Source: Liolophura sinensis (taxonomy: Eukaryota; Mollusca; Polyplacophora; Chitonida; Chitonidae). Taken from it: a stretch of 64,000 nt of DNA. Below the pieces are notes generated by a model that made no database searches, had not been told where the DNA came from, and saw only the letters and a program-made list of their open reading frames with translations. The stretch lies in the NCBI RefSeq assembly GCF_032854445.1, contig NC_088295.1, positions 79,328,028 to 79,392,027 of the forward strand. Reading direction: 5' to 3'. Shown here piece after piece: positions 23,256-36,487 of this stretch. Each line of letters begins with the position of its first letter. Positions within the stretch are counted from its first letter, which is position 1. A program made the position numbers and the translations under genes.

Positions 23256-24088
23256 ATGGTCAGATGAGCGCTGGCTAACCAATCATACGCCAGAATCAGA
23301 CGGAATTTCATGAAGAATATTTATAAGTTCATATCTATCTCTCTTCCGGTGAATAGTAACGGGCACTGGGACGTATGGAGTGTCACTCAATAAACAATTA
23401 GTTAGTGTATTAGAACAGATTGAAACATTTGGCAAAGCGGACGGTTTATGAGCACTCATGCAAATAGGCTACCGGTAGTATACTCGACAAATCGGCTGTT
23501 TATTTCGGTTACCTTGTCCTGTGTTTCGCCATTATCATGTACCGTAGGAAGAAAGTAACTTACAACGAAAGTAGTTGTGAGACTACTTTTTATATTTCTA
23601 CATCAGAATACATAACTGTGACCTCAACTGATTGAGCGGTAGAGTCGTGAGATCGAATCTCTCTCGAGTCATTATTTCCACTGTTCTCGAAATAGTAAAC
23701 TCAGCGTCGAAAATTCAGTATAAAAATATGATATGACGGCAAGATCATATGATTCCAATAACCTATTTTGATATACAGGCCCACTCCGCACACCCTGTGT
23801 GTGTATTACCGTTAGAATGAGTTTATGATATAAGGGTTAGCCACAAAAACCACCAGCATCACAGTCTCAACATCACACAGCGTTGAACTCGACCGATTTT
23901 GTCTGGTCAAGGTTGATCAAGAAGCGCTACTGATTTCCGGATTTGACTTTCTTTAGGCCATTATGGGAGTGGCAGTGCCATTAGAAATCCCTAATCCCGC
24001 CTTAATGTGTCCACACGTCTGTACCCGAACGTCCCTAACGCGTCTTCACTAGTCAAGTGGAAGTCTGCCAAGATAACCACAAATCAAA
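23256..24088 (+). repeat. Diverged duplicate of 1-905
   Basis: Collinear with the left end of the window. It abuts the right arm of the foldback, so the foldback lies at or near the border of the duplicated unit. No coding content. The tRNA-like patch is at about 23627-23678. Confidence 0.75.
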
Positions 24089-24565
24089 TTCATTTTTGAT
24101 GCCACTGTTTTTTTTAAATAATTATAGCGTCACCCAAGCCAATGAGTTCTTGCCGTCGAAATTGAGATAATGCAGTTTTACATTAAGAATCAGAAAAAGC
24201 GTTCTAGCCTAACTACATTTTCTGTGCAAGAATATTGAATTCCAACATATCTATCTTTAGAGCTCGTGTTGTTACATAACATGACTAAAGGTAAAGAGTG
24301 TAACTGACTTTAGAGATATTTGAGTAGTTGAGTATGGAAGTTTGTTGACTAGTTTATGCTGAGTCATCAGTATTTATATACGTATTTGATTAGTTCTCAT
24401 GAAGTAGTCAGGAACCTTTCGCATATTTGAATGCGGTTAGTTTTACCGAGAGAGGAATATATCCAGTGGATGATGTAGTGCTAAAGACGAACATTCGTTA
24501 AAAATGTGGTGGTCTGAATATATGGATGACATAAATGACAGTAAACAGAAAAAAACGAAAGTTTG

Positions 24566-24757
24566 CTTTTATTTATTTGATGGTTTATTTTTACGTTGCG
24601 CTCAAGTATGTTTCATTCATATGACGACGGCCAGCATTATGATGGGAAGAAACCGGAGTCTGGAATCCCACGACCATCCGCAGGTTGATGACAGACCTTT
24701 CCACGTACGACTGCAGAGAAAGCAAGCATGAACTGAACATGAACTCACGACGATCAC
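24566..24757 (-). mobile_element. S2-type SINE, minus strand, head-truncated
   Basis: The plus strand shows TTTATTTATTTGATGG, ACGTTGCGCTCAAG, TCATATGACGACGGCCAGC, ATTATGATGGGAAG, CCACGACCATCCGCAGGTTG, AGCAAGCATGAACTG and ATGAACTCACGACGATCAC. The paralogous site near 42.8 kb does not show it, so it inserted after that duplication or was lost there. Confidence 0.85.
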
Positions 24758-24917
24758 ATTGCCGAAAAGCTCATGGGACATTGTGAACTCTGGTGTTATA
24801 AATGTTGTGTTATAAATGAACTGTATTCTGTCTCTCAGTGATGAATTGCACGTATACACTGAAAGCATATGTTCGCCTGCGTATGACCACGTCTGATGGC
24901 TGTAGGACAATCTGGTT

Positions 24918-25070
24918 GTGTCTGGCAGCGATAAAACACACGTAACACCTTGCCTGGCGCAATGTGTACAGTTGAATGCAATATGCTCAGCGAAACGTAA
25001 GCCTTGTTTACCGGGCGGAAAATGTATCAACACCGAAAAACCGAAGGAAGTGTGTAATTTTCCCGGCGAC
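24918..25070 (+). other. Possible relic of a Cys-rich (EGF-like?) exon
   Basis: The plus frame reads a Cys-rich segment: PCLAQC, LNAIC, then KPCLPGGKCINT and EVCNFPG. The spacing C-x5-C with GG and CINT recalls the first half of an EGF-like module, but the terminal C-x-C is absent. A pyrimidine-rich CTGGTTGTGTCTGGCAG just upstream resembles a splice acceptor; no good donor follows the segment. The paralogous region near 43.05-43.15 kb is not open. Either a decayed exon or chance. Confidence 0.2.
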
Positions 25071-25224
25071 CGAATTTCCCAATATGCTCTTTCTACTTCG
25101 TGGCAAATTATCCACTTACACTATGGAATTATCAACATATTTCGTCGGCTAACAATATTGTGTAAAATATACATGACTTGCAAATTGGATTTTTATTTCC
25201 AGATCCTGTCTTTTTTTCCTTCAG

Positions 25225-25286
25225 TGAAAGATCAAGTTCTAGGACAATACCATGGAACAATGGGTTTCCGCTGAACTCAATGAAAG
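25225..25286 (+). other. Splice-signal-bounded open segment (candidate small exon)
   Basis: Two strong acceptor-like tracts (ending at 25202 and 25224) and a strong donor-like AAAG/GTATGT (GT at 25287) bound a short segment with one frame open (reading ERSSSRTIPWNNGFPLNS). No conserved counterpart is visible near 43.3 kb. Noted because the splice signals are unusually good for this window; protein identity unknown. Confidence 0.2.
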
Positions 25287-25439
25287 GTATGTAAAGAGGG
25301 CATGATTCTGGTCAATACATGAAAACACATTACACTCAAGGCAAGGGCATTATTTCCCTGAGTTGACCCCATGTCCACAATGTTTCAGCTGCCCGTAGAT
25401 CTTGTCTAAGAAGATATTTCCTTTTATCTGAAGGTCGAT

Positions 25440-27400
25440 TTGTGTGCCGAACAGATCTGGAAATGTCAGCGAAAATGGTGTGTGTAATGTACATCAGAAT
25501 TCCTGCCCTCAAGTGTCAGTGGTTGTATTGGATGAAATGCCGTTTACGTTTTCCTACATTATTAGCCATTGCCGAAACTAATCGTCACATATACCTACGG
25601 TTAACTATACATTCCATATCTGAAAGCATTCCCGTGTGTAGGCACTCCTACATGTATCCCAAAAACATAACTGTACAATCTGTACTGCTACACTATTTAT
25701 TGCAGTGAAAGATTGAATCAAATAATTGCATAATAACATAATTTGCAGTTTATCGGTCTTTATGTCTCTGCACTTTTTTGCATGTAAACTCACATTGGTC
25801 TGTCTTTTCAGTAATGACTTGCAGGAAAACAACCCTGATAAACACAACAGGTTTCCAAAAGAATTCAGCTATGATTTGTTATTATCATCACTTTCGAAAA
25901 TTTTAAATGTCACTCTTAAATCCAATAGAGAGAAATATTTTTTCAGCTTATGGCCAATAACGGTAACGTACATGTGGAATTCTAACCACTTTAGTTTGGG
26001 AGTTTTGATATAAATGGTGACTTCCAATGTTAAGCCTGTTCTCTTAGGTGAAATTACCGAAAAGTTTGTTCAATGAGAACACCAACTTGATTTCTATAAC
26101 ACGTCTGTCAAGTGATCCGTGCAACAAAGCATACCATCGGCAGCAGGAAGAAAACGATCCAGTACCACTAAAGTACCACTGGATGTAACATTCCTCACAC
26201 TTAAGACAATACAAACTCTAAGTATTATTGTCCAAGGTATCATTCCCACAACCCGCGTACGTAAAGATGTAACACTTCTCACCCGTAAGACAATGTTTTA
26301 ATGTTTAATCAGGAATCTCAGCGTAAGGCCTTATTGTCTTAAGAAATTCAATGTATTTACGACATCACTGTTATCAAAGATCCTAACAAGCATACAGTAT
26401 TTGAACGCGCACAGGATGTAGCCTCATGGACATTGATTGCTCCGCAAACAACTAGATATCAACCTTAAGCATTGAGGATACCTTTTTTCACGAAGGTCCC
26501 GTTCAAATTGAAGTTCCCTTCAGAAAGTTGGCTGAAATTTTTAATTTTGCAACCTTTAACAGGCTTTAACATAACTCTGTTAATTTTAGCGTATGCATGT
26601 TAGCTGAATTCTGAAAATAATAATCAAAATGTATTTATTCACTGTTCCGTATAAACAGATTTCCATTCTTTATTTCATACCAGCAATCTACGTATCTTTT
26701 AAAGAAATAAACTCAGATGTTGTCCATAAAATTTTGATTCCACCTAGCCACAAAACAATTTGTGAGGCACCATATTTGAGGCAAGTCATTGATAATTATG
26801 AGTGCTGCGCAGCCTCGGAAACCTTAAACAGATCCATGAGTTCCGGAGTTTGACCCCGGCAGCATCAGTCATATAATTTAATCATTTTTAAACAGAGACG
26901 ATGTGTTCCATTTCAATGACAAGTACACAAAATGTAGATATTTGACCCCAACGAGTAATGTGCCCAACTGAGATTTTTTCGAGGTTATCATTAAATAAAA
27001 TTGTTTGTAAGAAATGTCACAAAAAGGTTTTGGTATTTTATTTCCTGTGTCCATATCTCTGGCCATATCTCTGACCTTTTACTGTGAAAAACACAAAGTC
27101 AGCTACGAAATGGTTTCGAGAAAATCTTAATAAAATTTTTCTAAGTTTTTGAATCACGCAGATTCCCTTCAGGGCCAAATCTTGATTTTTATGAATATGT
27201 TAATAAATCTGTCACCGCGGACTTCATATCACACGAAGAAAAGTGTAAATAAAGCTGAAATTAAGACACAGTAATTTTTAACAAGACGGGATTTTAAGAG
27301 CCTAACGTTGGATTTATTGTTCGAGTTCCGTTTATTTGACTGTTTTCTAACTTAATTGTTTTTTTCTGTTCTGTAGTTTAGACTGATACGCATATTATGC
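25440..27400 (+). other. Non-coding part of the direct unit
   Basis: Contains the core motif variant near 26055 and the block 26310-26560, which aligns with 17.11-17.36 and 38.27-38.47 kb (three-way match on GCCTTATTGT, AATGTATTTAC, CATTGATTGCTC, CAGAAAGTTGG). Short ORFs have no domains. Confidence 0.5.
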
Positions 27401-29689
27401 CCCACTGTATTCCCTCTTCGGGACAAGTTCTATTAGTGCCTTTAACAAATGGTTTTCCTGAAAACGTATTGGCACAGAAAAGAAGCCTCGAATATTGATA
27501 TGGAGAATGAAGAGAGCAACAAATCCTGTCTCATGTTACTGGTATCGTGTGTATATTTACACGAGTACGCACAGTAAATGGTTTCGCGGTACACTTGTGA
27601 GACAAAACACTAGAGAGATATCATAAATCTGAAACTAAAAGGGGCACAGAATCGATTTTTATTCGCTGGAATGAGAGATAGGCAAGTCCAGACTATGCCT
27701 TGCCTAAGCTAAAGTTTAGATATGATACATTTATTCAAGCTTGACCAAGGCTGCAAGATTTAACCAAGGAAACCTTATCCCCACTACCAGCCAATAAGCG
27801 TCGATTCTGTATCCCTGTAACGTTATTTGTTTGTAATCCTAAAATATGCACATTGGTATTTGCTATGGGTGGAGGGCACCAGGGTCCGGATAAAACCACC
27901 AGCCTTTTAGAAGTAACTAACGAACATTCTTATATATAACGCGCAGAATTTCACCCTCAAAACATTATTGTTCTTAATACATTGTACCCTAATAGCTGAA
28001 AGCATTCTGCCATTTCAGGGCTAAGGGCCTGAAAATGGCCATCGTTGGGTGGTGTAAGCTGTGGTCATCATTCCTGTAAATGATGGAACGATTCCAGAGT
28101 TTTCCTCGCAATGAGGTCTTAACACGTTATCCTACTGAAGAGTCTCAAGGAGTCAATTAAACACTCCATAACACAGCAATGCTAATATAAAGAACTGCAG
28201 CCTAGCGAGTAAAATCCAAGCACCGACATCACTGTGGTGTTGCGGCAGCAACAACAGGGCGATAGTTGGTAAATGGTCAAGCATTTCCTACTTGTAAATA
28301 TTTAAAATCTCGCACAAGGGACGTTTCACCCAATACTGGCTCAAATATTTATATTCACTAGGCACCCAAGAGACTGACTTGAAATGTGCTTACGGTGGTC
28401 AGGTGATACGTTACGCCAATCCGGTCTAGAAAAGGGTATTTGTCCAACATCGTGAAGATATTTCACGGGTTTTAGTACTTCCACTTGTTACATGACGTTT
28501 GCTAGAGACACTTATTCACTCGCAAGTGTGACATAAACCTTGGCAGTTGTCAATATTTCTACTCACCCACATGTCTCTCAGCTCAACGGATTGACGAGTA
28601 CTGGGCGGCGGATGTACTTGTTAGCGTTAAATATCAACCCTGCTACTGTAAGAACACACACCTCTTCCGTTGTGAGTTATTGTCCGTCATGGAAACTGAA
28701 TCAAAATCACTGAAACTTTCCTTTCAACAACGATTTTATTATTTTCACATTTATAAATAAAGTGTTAAATTTCTTATTGTTGTTGTTTTTTTTTAAGAAG
28801 AAGAAGCCTAACTCTGTCGGCATTATTGATTTGTGTCAGTCAGTTCTTTTAGGCTAGAAATTGAGCAAGATTTTGGGTGACTTCGGTGTGTAAATAGAAG
28901 TTGGAAGATGTAGCTATTAAACACCAATCCGAAACGCCAACATTCTGTTGCACTGTCATGCCGTTCTATCGTAAAATATCCCTACGGACAATGTGTTATG
29001 ACTTCTCGCACTCATAACACACAAAAAACGGCACTTTTTTGTCAATACATGCGTGGTGATCAAAATTAACCTAATCTATCACTGAAACATTGATTATTGT
29101 CTACCAAGATTTTCTTGTGGATAAGAACAAGTATTCCGTACTATTTGCCAAATCAAATGAAAACCTCTCTACGGTGCTCTGTGCTAAACAGAACGACATA
29201 TGCTTCTTTTCTAAGACTGGCAATGTATCTCCTCAGAGAACTCTAAGACGGTTGTAATTTCCCCATCCGTTTATTGAGTTCCAAAGGGCGTTCCCTTTTG
29301 AGATATTCTGAATCAGTTGCTAAATTATTAACAGTTTTTAAAAGATAACGCAAGTCGAAATTTCGATTTAAATTCCATCTATCATTGCTAACAAAAAGCC
29401 TAAGATCTCATGGAATTGACGAGATTTTTTCAGCTCGATGTAAAGTATTCCATCATAGGACTGTGAATTTGGAGTAAGCTAAAGGAGAACGCTTTTACCA
29501 ATGCAGAAGCATTCTACATTACAAATAGTCTTAAACTATAGTTAAATATGGATCCAATTTATGAAGTGAACTGAACAAGGTAAGAAAATTACTTTCACAA
29601 CATTCTTGTCAAACAAACTGTCCCTATACCTGTGTACACAGTTGTCGGAAAAGCAAGCAGAAAAACAGTTCATGATCTGATCATCCAAC
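27401..29689. other. Non-coding part of the direct unit, matching 46.0-47.5 kb
   Basis: Clear paired landmarks: GAGGTCTTAACACG near 28111 with GAGGTCTTGACACG near 46246; GGACGTTTCACC near 28320 with GGACATTTCATC near 46390; TAAATTATTAACAGTTTTTA near 29321 with the matching string near 47213. No gene recognised. Confidence 0.55.
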
Positions 29690-30010
29690 ATGCAACATTG
29701 GCAGCTCACTGACTCATCAGGGTTTTTTTTACATCAAAGTAGTCTCTGTGATATCAATCGATTTCAATCATTTTTTTTAATCAGTGAGGAAAACGGTTCG
29801 ATGGCAGAAAGACGTGCAGCTGGGAAGGTGTTATCAAATGGAATGACCGTGTTCTTCATGTCCATGAAAATAATATGCCGGAAGGAGAGTGGGTTATTAC
29901 TGAGTAGTTTGCTCAATTATAGTAGATACTTGGCCGGCATTGCACAACTACCGGGCGTTTTTTCGTAAAAGAAACGGCTCCAGCTGTTGACATTCCTTAA
30001 TGGACGACAA
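29690..30010 (+). repeat. 330-bp conserved block, copy C (most diverged)
   Basis: Matches copies A and B over GAGAGTGGGTTATTACTG, GCTCAATTATAGTAG, CTACCGGGCG, CGGCTCCAGCTGTTGACATT and AATGGACGACAACACGAAC. The frame that is open in A and B carries stops here, which argues against a protein-coding role. Confidence 0.7.
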
Positions 30011-30837
30011 CACGAACAATTACCTAACTGACTTTTTCTAAGACATCAACAGTTGGTCACTACCATGCAAAATTGGAAACACGCTATTTAAATGTGCCCC
30101 GTAATACTGTACCATAGCCATATGAAAACAAAGAACGTAAGACATGACTGATTGGCTTTCTATTTGTTAACCAGGAGCTGAAGATTGCAGACAGGGGTCT
30201 TATTTTTAAATACAATCAATCAATTTGTCTCGATAGAAACTAGAAATGTTCTCTTTAGGAAGTTAAGAAATTTTCTATTTTCGATTGACAAAAAAGTGAC
30301 TCGTTCAGCACATTGTTTTGTTTATTTTCTATTTTTGTGACAGGTTGCTCGATGACGTTCGACACATTAAGAATATAAGTTTTGGACTATATTTTGATTC
30401 CAAACATTGGACTTTTGTCTATTTGGAAACGTAACGATGATTACCACCACTTATAACCAACCAAAGAAATTACAACCTTTAAGCACTGCCAAGGCTGAAG
30501 AAAAAATAAACTCTTCTTGTATATAGGCATTGTCTCTTTCGAGTTCTTATTATTCTCATTCTTACAGGTATTTTTTCCAAAAATAAAAGTGTACACAATT
30601 TTTATCACAAAGTTCGTAACACTCATAAATATACGAAGTTGTTACTGTGTCTACTAGCCAGGTCACAGAGACCAGTACGGTTGCAATATCTCAGACGATC
30701 GTTTTATTCTGTCTTTGATTTAGAATGACGTAACATTTATTTATTGATTTTTGTCAATACAGTTCCACTCAGCAGGAGACAGAACAGGCCAAAATGCCCC
30801 AGTGGTATTTCAGGAGGAAAAAGAACAAAAGGCACGT

Positions 30838-31137
30838 TGGCTTGCTCTTCGGCTGGTCGGGGAAAGGTCTGCCAGTGGCGTGGGTTTTCTCTTTGTATGA
30901 TTATGTCCTATTTTCGTACGTTACATGCTTTCTTAATTCTTTGGCAATTTGTGTTGAACATCGTTTTGGGAACTGGCCTTGCGATTATTGACCCGGGGCG
31001 TCCTTTTTTGTTGGCGGCTGGTATACGAATTTCTGTTTTGATACTTAGATTCTTCCAGGTTAATGCTGATCACTGTCGTATAAGTGAAATATTCTTGAGT
31101 ACGGCGTAAAACACCAATCAGATAGATAAATAAATCA
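30838..31137 (+). mobile_element. S2-type SINE split by another repeat
   Basis: The 5' part (about 30838-30890: GGGAAAGGTCTGCCAGTGG, GTGGGTTTTCT) and 3' part (about 31056-31137: CACTGTCGTATAAGTG, AATATTCTTGAGTACGGCG, TAAAACACCAATCAGATAG and an AAAT tail) flank the dispersed repeat at 30.94-31.06 kb. The paralogous site near 50.6 kb lacks it, dating the insertion after the duplication. Confidence 0.8.
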
Positions 31138-34100
31138 AAAGAACAAAACAATGTTTCCCCTCCGGGGTGTTGGAAATCTATTAAACTAGACTGAAAAGCC
31201 TGAAATAGGAAATTGTTATTTTGTCGGTGGCACGTTTATCGAGAAGGAAGCGACATTATGTAGGGTTTGGCTTATGAGTGACAACAGATTCGAACACGAT
31301 TCTGAGAAAAGGGAATAAGAAAGCCAACAAGGAAAATGCTCTCTTCCCACGGTTGCTTGATTGGCAAGACGGAAGAGTTTTACGTTCAATATACCCTGAA
31401 ACAAAATGTCCAATAACTGTTTTTTTTTTATGTAAACTGGACACAAAGCCAACAACCCTTTTATCAGTTTTAAACATTTATTTGAAATGAAGAAATATTC
31501 TTCCTTGGATTGCATTATCCCGTGAGGTGTGCGGATCAGCTATTTACTTCTGTTTGGTACTGATAAAACTCGTACGTCAGTTTGCCTCTTCAGCCGACTG
31601 ATGTATAGCATACCCATCCATCGAGTTTTGACTGTCTGTCCATGATTCATGAGTTTTCTCGATAATCTGCTTATAAGTTAGCCAGTCTCCCTTAGGCACT
31701 TCAACACCTTAAGGTGTTTTACTACTTCTACATAACTGGACTCCTACAATGACCTCTTTTACATTATCTAGATAAAGTACAGCTCACCCAAGAAGATTAC
31801 TGCAGCCTAAATCTGTCTGGAAAGTATACTGATGGGGGCCGGTTCTTGACAAGATGATACCTGACATTATTCAAATCATTCTTCACTTGTGATCAAAGCT
31901 TTCTGAAGATTTGTGAACCAAAGACGTGAGGACAAATAGAACATGAACGGTACTGCAGAAATATCCACCATAATGTAGCCAAATATCAGTTTAGGACACA
32001 AATCATTTCCACATGCAAAGAAAGAAAATGTTCAATGTATTCAAGCACTACAACACATTCCGGCGTGGATCAACATGTTTACATCTGTGAGGATCAACTA
32101 TTACACGACGGCCTCATGCCATTCACAAAACTGGTTATTTAATGACTTTTTGGAGAGCTGTTTCGGAGGTGTTAACATGCCAATCACTTCAAAATAATAA
32201 TTTAGAATAGAAGTTCTAGCGATGCGGTGTGGCAGATAAGCATAAAATAAGCGTGTTTTTTCTGTTTTGTTTTGTTTTGTTTGTTTTTTTTTTTGTTGCT
32301 TTTGGGGGTTTTCTTTTGCCCCTAAGAACTGAGATTGGCCTCGGGCCAGGTAAAACCAGTGAGTAGTTTACTGAATTTTAGATTCAATTAGGGTTTTTTG
32401 ACGGTGGAAAAAGGTCGGGTTTTTTCAACAGCAAATCACTCACATCACATTATCGTTATTTCCGTGCGAGTTTCATTAGCGAAGTGACTTTTTTGGTTAT
32501 GGTGTTAGAGGACCAGTGGCCAGTTTGGTGTATTTATCTCCCGCAAAATGCCACTAAATTGTTCTGATTAGGATAACATTATTATCGCTGACTAATTTCG
32601 AGCAACCAGTGTTAATTACCAAATGACGTTATAGCGCGACTACGAAGGCTTAAAAGGGAAATAGTGTTTGACTTGTTAACTGAATGAGAAGGAATGTCAT
32701 TTTAAAGAAGTGTTTTTAAATCGTCTAAAATTGTCTCGCAACCTGTAAAACCCACTTAAGAGACGCAGAACTGACGCTTGGAAATCAGTCATCACTCCTA
32801 TTAACTGTTAATGATTCAGAATCCGGTTTGAATGGTGAACATGTCTACAGTTTTTCTGCACAACGCAATATTTTGCTAATTGTAGTTCACCAGCTCATAC
32901 TAGTCTCTGTCCATATCGGGAAATGCGGAAAATGTGCCTTGCTCTGACTGTCTTGGCATTATTAGGCAAAAATCATTCAAAACATAATTTTACAGCAATA
33001 ATTAATGAATACAGATAGAGAGATATAAATAAACTTGATTTACAGACATATTGTATGAATGTTGGAAAGTTATTGAGATTGGCTATTCCATGCCCCGCTT
33101 TGAATGTGTTTTTCATTTACAGATATACATTACAGTCTTGATAAATATCTTTCACAGAAAGTAAATGTCAGTTATGAGATTGACTCTATCAACATTTATT
33201 CTTATTCAAAGTTAATTTGATTTTCCAAAGCTAGAATCAACGTTGATGTTTTTAAAAAGTACAGGCGTATATCAGGGCTTGGGCTTATTTATATTTTGTA
33301 ACGTTTTGAGACCATATGTTGATTATATATAAACATGTGATCATCTGTGTGAAATCCGCTAAAATATGTCACATGTCTCAGCCCTTAAGTCGAGGACATT
33401 TGAACAAACTTCAAGATTATGATGATGCTTTACTTCCAACTGTCTTTACCAAAGTCTTATTTATTTCTGAAACAATTCATTCCTTTAAAAAAAATAAAAA
33501 ACTGAGCCAAATGTAAATCGGACATTCCTTTCCCTGGATTTGTGCGCATCTGCACACATTGTCAACAACCATCTAATTTAGTTATTTAGTTAGTTATTTT
33601 TAACAAAAGGATTCTTACGAAGGTTACAATAAGCATGTTAATCAAATCACATATTATTTGATTTTTATACAATCCAAAATACCAAAACACAGTCCAAAAT
33701 GCATGTGAATGGGATATTATGTGTTGATGCATAGATATATGTCTATGAGTTTGTGACTCCGTGCGAGGTTCAACCCATCATAAGGATGCCATCCTGCAGT
33801 AGCTGGCTACTTCCGGGATCATCAGATACATACACACTAGGATTATGACCTGTGTACATATATTTCACCTAACAGAAATCTGAGGCGTATTTATTGTATT
33901 TGCCTGTCGCTGGTATATGTGCTCAACCGTCCATGAATCTTACGGGATTACAGCTGGTAGGTTTATTTACATGCCGAAGTTAACTGACCCACGGTTCGAT
34001 CGCTTGTTGACTCGTACATTTCCTACCACATGTGTAAAAGTGATGCTGGGAGATGAGTATGATGTATGCGTAAGCTTGCAGCTGGGTTCACTTCTAGTGC

Positions 34101-34260
34101 ATGTCTTTATTTTATTACAGGTTAACCCCGAGCTCAAAATGTTTCACGCGGACAGATGTGGTAAGTTTAATACGTATACGAAACAGCATTTCTTGGGGAT
34201 AACCACCGACCTTTTGGTAAGTTACTGAGGGCATGTGATATTCAGTCACCTTGTTAGATA
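31138..34260. other. Non-coding part of the direct unit, matching 51.3-53.4 kb
   Basis: Paired landmarks include TGTGCGGATC with TGTGCGAATC, GGCGTGGATCAACATGTT with GGTGTGGATTAACATGTT, and GAGATTGACTCTATCAACAT with GAGATTGACTCTGCCGACAT. A poly-T/G stretch lies at 32262-32315. ORFs 33316-33516 and 33917-34228 have no recognisable domain. Confidence 0.55.
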
Positions 34261-35230
34261 GTGGATTGTTAGATACAGAAATGTGTTAGCACTAGCCTAT
34301 AGGCACGTTCACACAAGTCGGTGGGCGCTTTGGTAAAGTATAGTGGATTGTTAGATACAGAAATGTGTTAGCAGTAGCCTATGTACACGTTCATACAAGT
34401 CGGTGGGCGCTTCGGCAAATTATAGTGGATTGTTAGATACAGAAATGTGTTAGCAGTAGCCTATGTGCACGTTCATACACGTCGAAGGCTCTTTGGTAAA
34501 GTATAGTGGATTGTTAAGTAATATAGAAATGTGTTAGCAGTAGCCTGTGGGCACCTTCATACAAGTCGGTGGGCGCTTCGGCAAAGTATAGTGGATTGTT
34601 AGATACAGAAATGTGTTAGCAGTAACCTATGTGCACGTTCATACACGTCGAAGGCTCTTTGGTAAAGTATAGTGGATTGTTAAGTAATATAGAAATGTGT
34701 TAGCAGTAGCCTGTGGGCACGTTCATACAAGTCGGAGGCTCTTTGGTAAAGTACAGTGGATTGTTAGATACAGAAATGTGTTAGCAGTAACCTATGGGCA
34801 CGTCGGAGACTCTTTGGGAAAGGTATAAACATTAGTCTCTGGGCACGTTCATACAGGTCGGTGGGCGCTTCGGTAAAGTAGTGGATGGTTAGTTAAGGAA
34901 GGCTCTAAACAGTAGTCTATGGGCACGTCCATACGAAGTAGCCGAGCGCTGGGGCAAGTTACAGTGGATTGTCAAGTACAGAAGGTTATTATGAGTTGCC
35001 TATGGGCACGGTCACACGAGTCGGTGGGCGCTTCGGTAAAGTAGTTAATGGTTAGGTAGGAAAAGGTTTAAACAGTAGTCTATGGACAAGACCACAGAAG
35101 TTGACAAGACCACAGAGGTTCATGAGCGAATGGATAAGTTGGACATGTCGGTGGGCGCTTCCACACAAGTAGTGGATTATTAGGAACAAATGTCTATGGG
35201 CACGTTCACACACGCCACTGGACCCAGTTG
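34261..35230. repeat. 82-bp minisatellite, about 11 units
   Basis: Units start at 34261, 34343, 34425, 34506, 34591, 34672, 34756 (81-85 bp), then degrade through 34881, 34964 and 35043. The unit contains GTGGATTGTTAGATACAG, AAATGTGTTAGCAGTAGCC, GGGCACGTTCATACAAGTCG and GTGGGCGCTTCGG. Related degenerate units continue to about 35.56 kb and reappear at 40.52-40.76 kb in the next unit copy. Confidence 0.95.
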
Positions 35231-36487
35231 ATCGAAGGCGTATAAGTTTAAAAATTTTAACCAAACTCAGCAGCTAATGTAGTTGTCCAAACTCAAAGTA
35301 TAACAGCAGCAGATTTAGTTAATATTTAATACGTCCTTACACAATTGTGATGGGGCTAAGTCTTTTATTAAGTGTTAAAACAGTTTTGAACAACTGAGTC
35401 CAGGGCGATGGAGATGAAGAGGTTGATTGTTACCTACGGAAAGGTGTTAGCACTAATCTATGGGCAGTTCAAACTTATCTGTGGGCGGTTCGGTGGAATG
35501 GTATACTGTTAGGAACAAAAATGTGTTTCCGATAGTCTGTGGGAATCAAGCGTGTGGGGACTTTGGTTAGTTGATTAGTTAACTGTTAGGTAAGAGGATG
35601 GACGTTTTGACTCATTTATGTATACCTCAAGCTAAAGCTAATTTACCATCTAAATTTTTAGTTTGCACAGCGGGAATGCCTACTGTACCGTACTTTGCCC
35701 ACGGTGTGAATGTCTAGTCGACTCAAATGATTGGCCTCATATTCATATTAGTAGGGAAAAGTAACCTTAGCTTTCATGTCGGAATTGGGCATTAATAATT
35801 CAAAGAATAACATTTAAGAAATGTGTTAATATCAAAGAAAAGACTCGCAGCAATGGATGAAAAATGACCCGAGGTCCTATAATCCACACACCCAGCTATA
35901 CGGGCTTGCTAACGGGCTTGGGAACAACAAAAGGCGTCATGAAGCCGGAGATTGTTAGCATGACAACAGATGAAAGCCGATTTTTCCATCGCTGTTTCCA
36001 GGGAATATGCATCTCCAAGCCGTGTTTACATATTTGAGTAGGCTATTTGATAATTCACATCTAAGATCCTAAGCCACACCTAATAGCCACAGCTTAAATT
36101 TCCAGGGGCGCTCGAGTGACAAATATTATGACAACATGTTGGGAATTCTGGGAATAACCACTACTTGTTTGAGCATTCAAAGTGCATGTGTCCAGGAGAA
36201 ATGTGTAATATCACGAAAAATCTTTCAAATTGCTGACAAATAAAGGGCTATTATTCCAGTGGATAGAGATTTTCCTGGAAATGCGAAAATACCAACTGTA
36301 GGTGAGAAAGTTTTATGAAAAAAAATATTACATGTTGCAGACGATCTGCCAGGTCTTTAGCCATACAGATTCGGGCGGTTTGCAAGACGATAAGAAGCCA
36401 TTTGGAGAGACAGCATATATCAACAGATGGGATTATCGTCAACAATCTGACTCCTCTAAACAGTCAGCGGTGTATGAAAAGTGAATA
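35231..36487 (+). repeat. Block shared with 41.04-41.85 and 56.4-56.94 kb
   Basis: Three-way similarity: GCAATGGATGAAAAATGACC with GTAATGGATGGCATATGTCC; AAAGGCGTCATGAAGCC with AAAGGCGTCTTGATGCC; GATGAAAGCCGATTTTTCC with GATCAAAGCGGATTTGCAC and GATGAAAGCCGAATTTATC; CAACAGATGGGATTATCGTC with CAACAGATGGGATTATCATC. Non-coding. Confidence 0.75.

Larger units (their letters stand above)
24780..36480 (+). repeat. Direct copy of the large unit (longest with 42.9-56.9 kb)
   Basis: Landmarks pair in the same order with the 42.9-56.9 kb unit: 24850-24910 with 42990-43050; 25560-25640 with 43550-43640; 25880-26000 with 44.4-44.6 kb; 27090-27380 with 45590-45830; 28090-28180 with 46220-46310; 28300-28430 with 46385-46490; 29240-29510 with 47150-47415; 29690-30010 with 48760-49080; 30140-30230 with 49240-49340; 30790-30830 with 50560-50600; 31530-31690 with 51300-51500; 32040-32240 with 51790-52020; 32345-32900 with 52083-52620; 33170-33220 with 53110-53160; 35840-36480 with 56.5-56.9 kb. 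Identity is low (about 60-75 percent by eye). No host gene recognised. Confidence 0.8.

Noticed and set aside
24617-25033. 138-codon minus-strand ORF
   Set aside because: Its C-terminal part is S2 SINE and the rest is not open in the paralogous segment near 43 kb.
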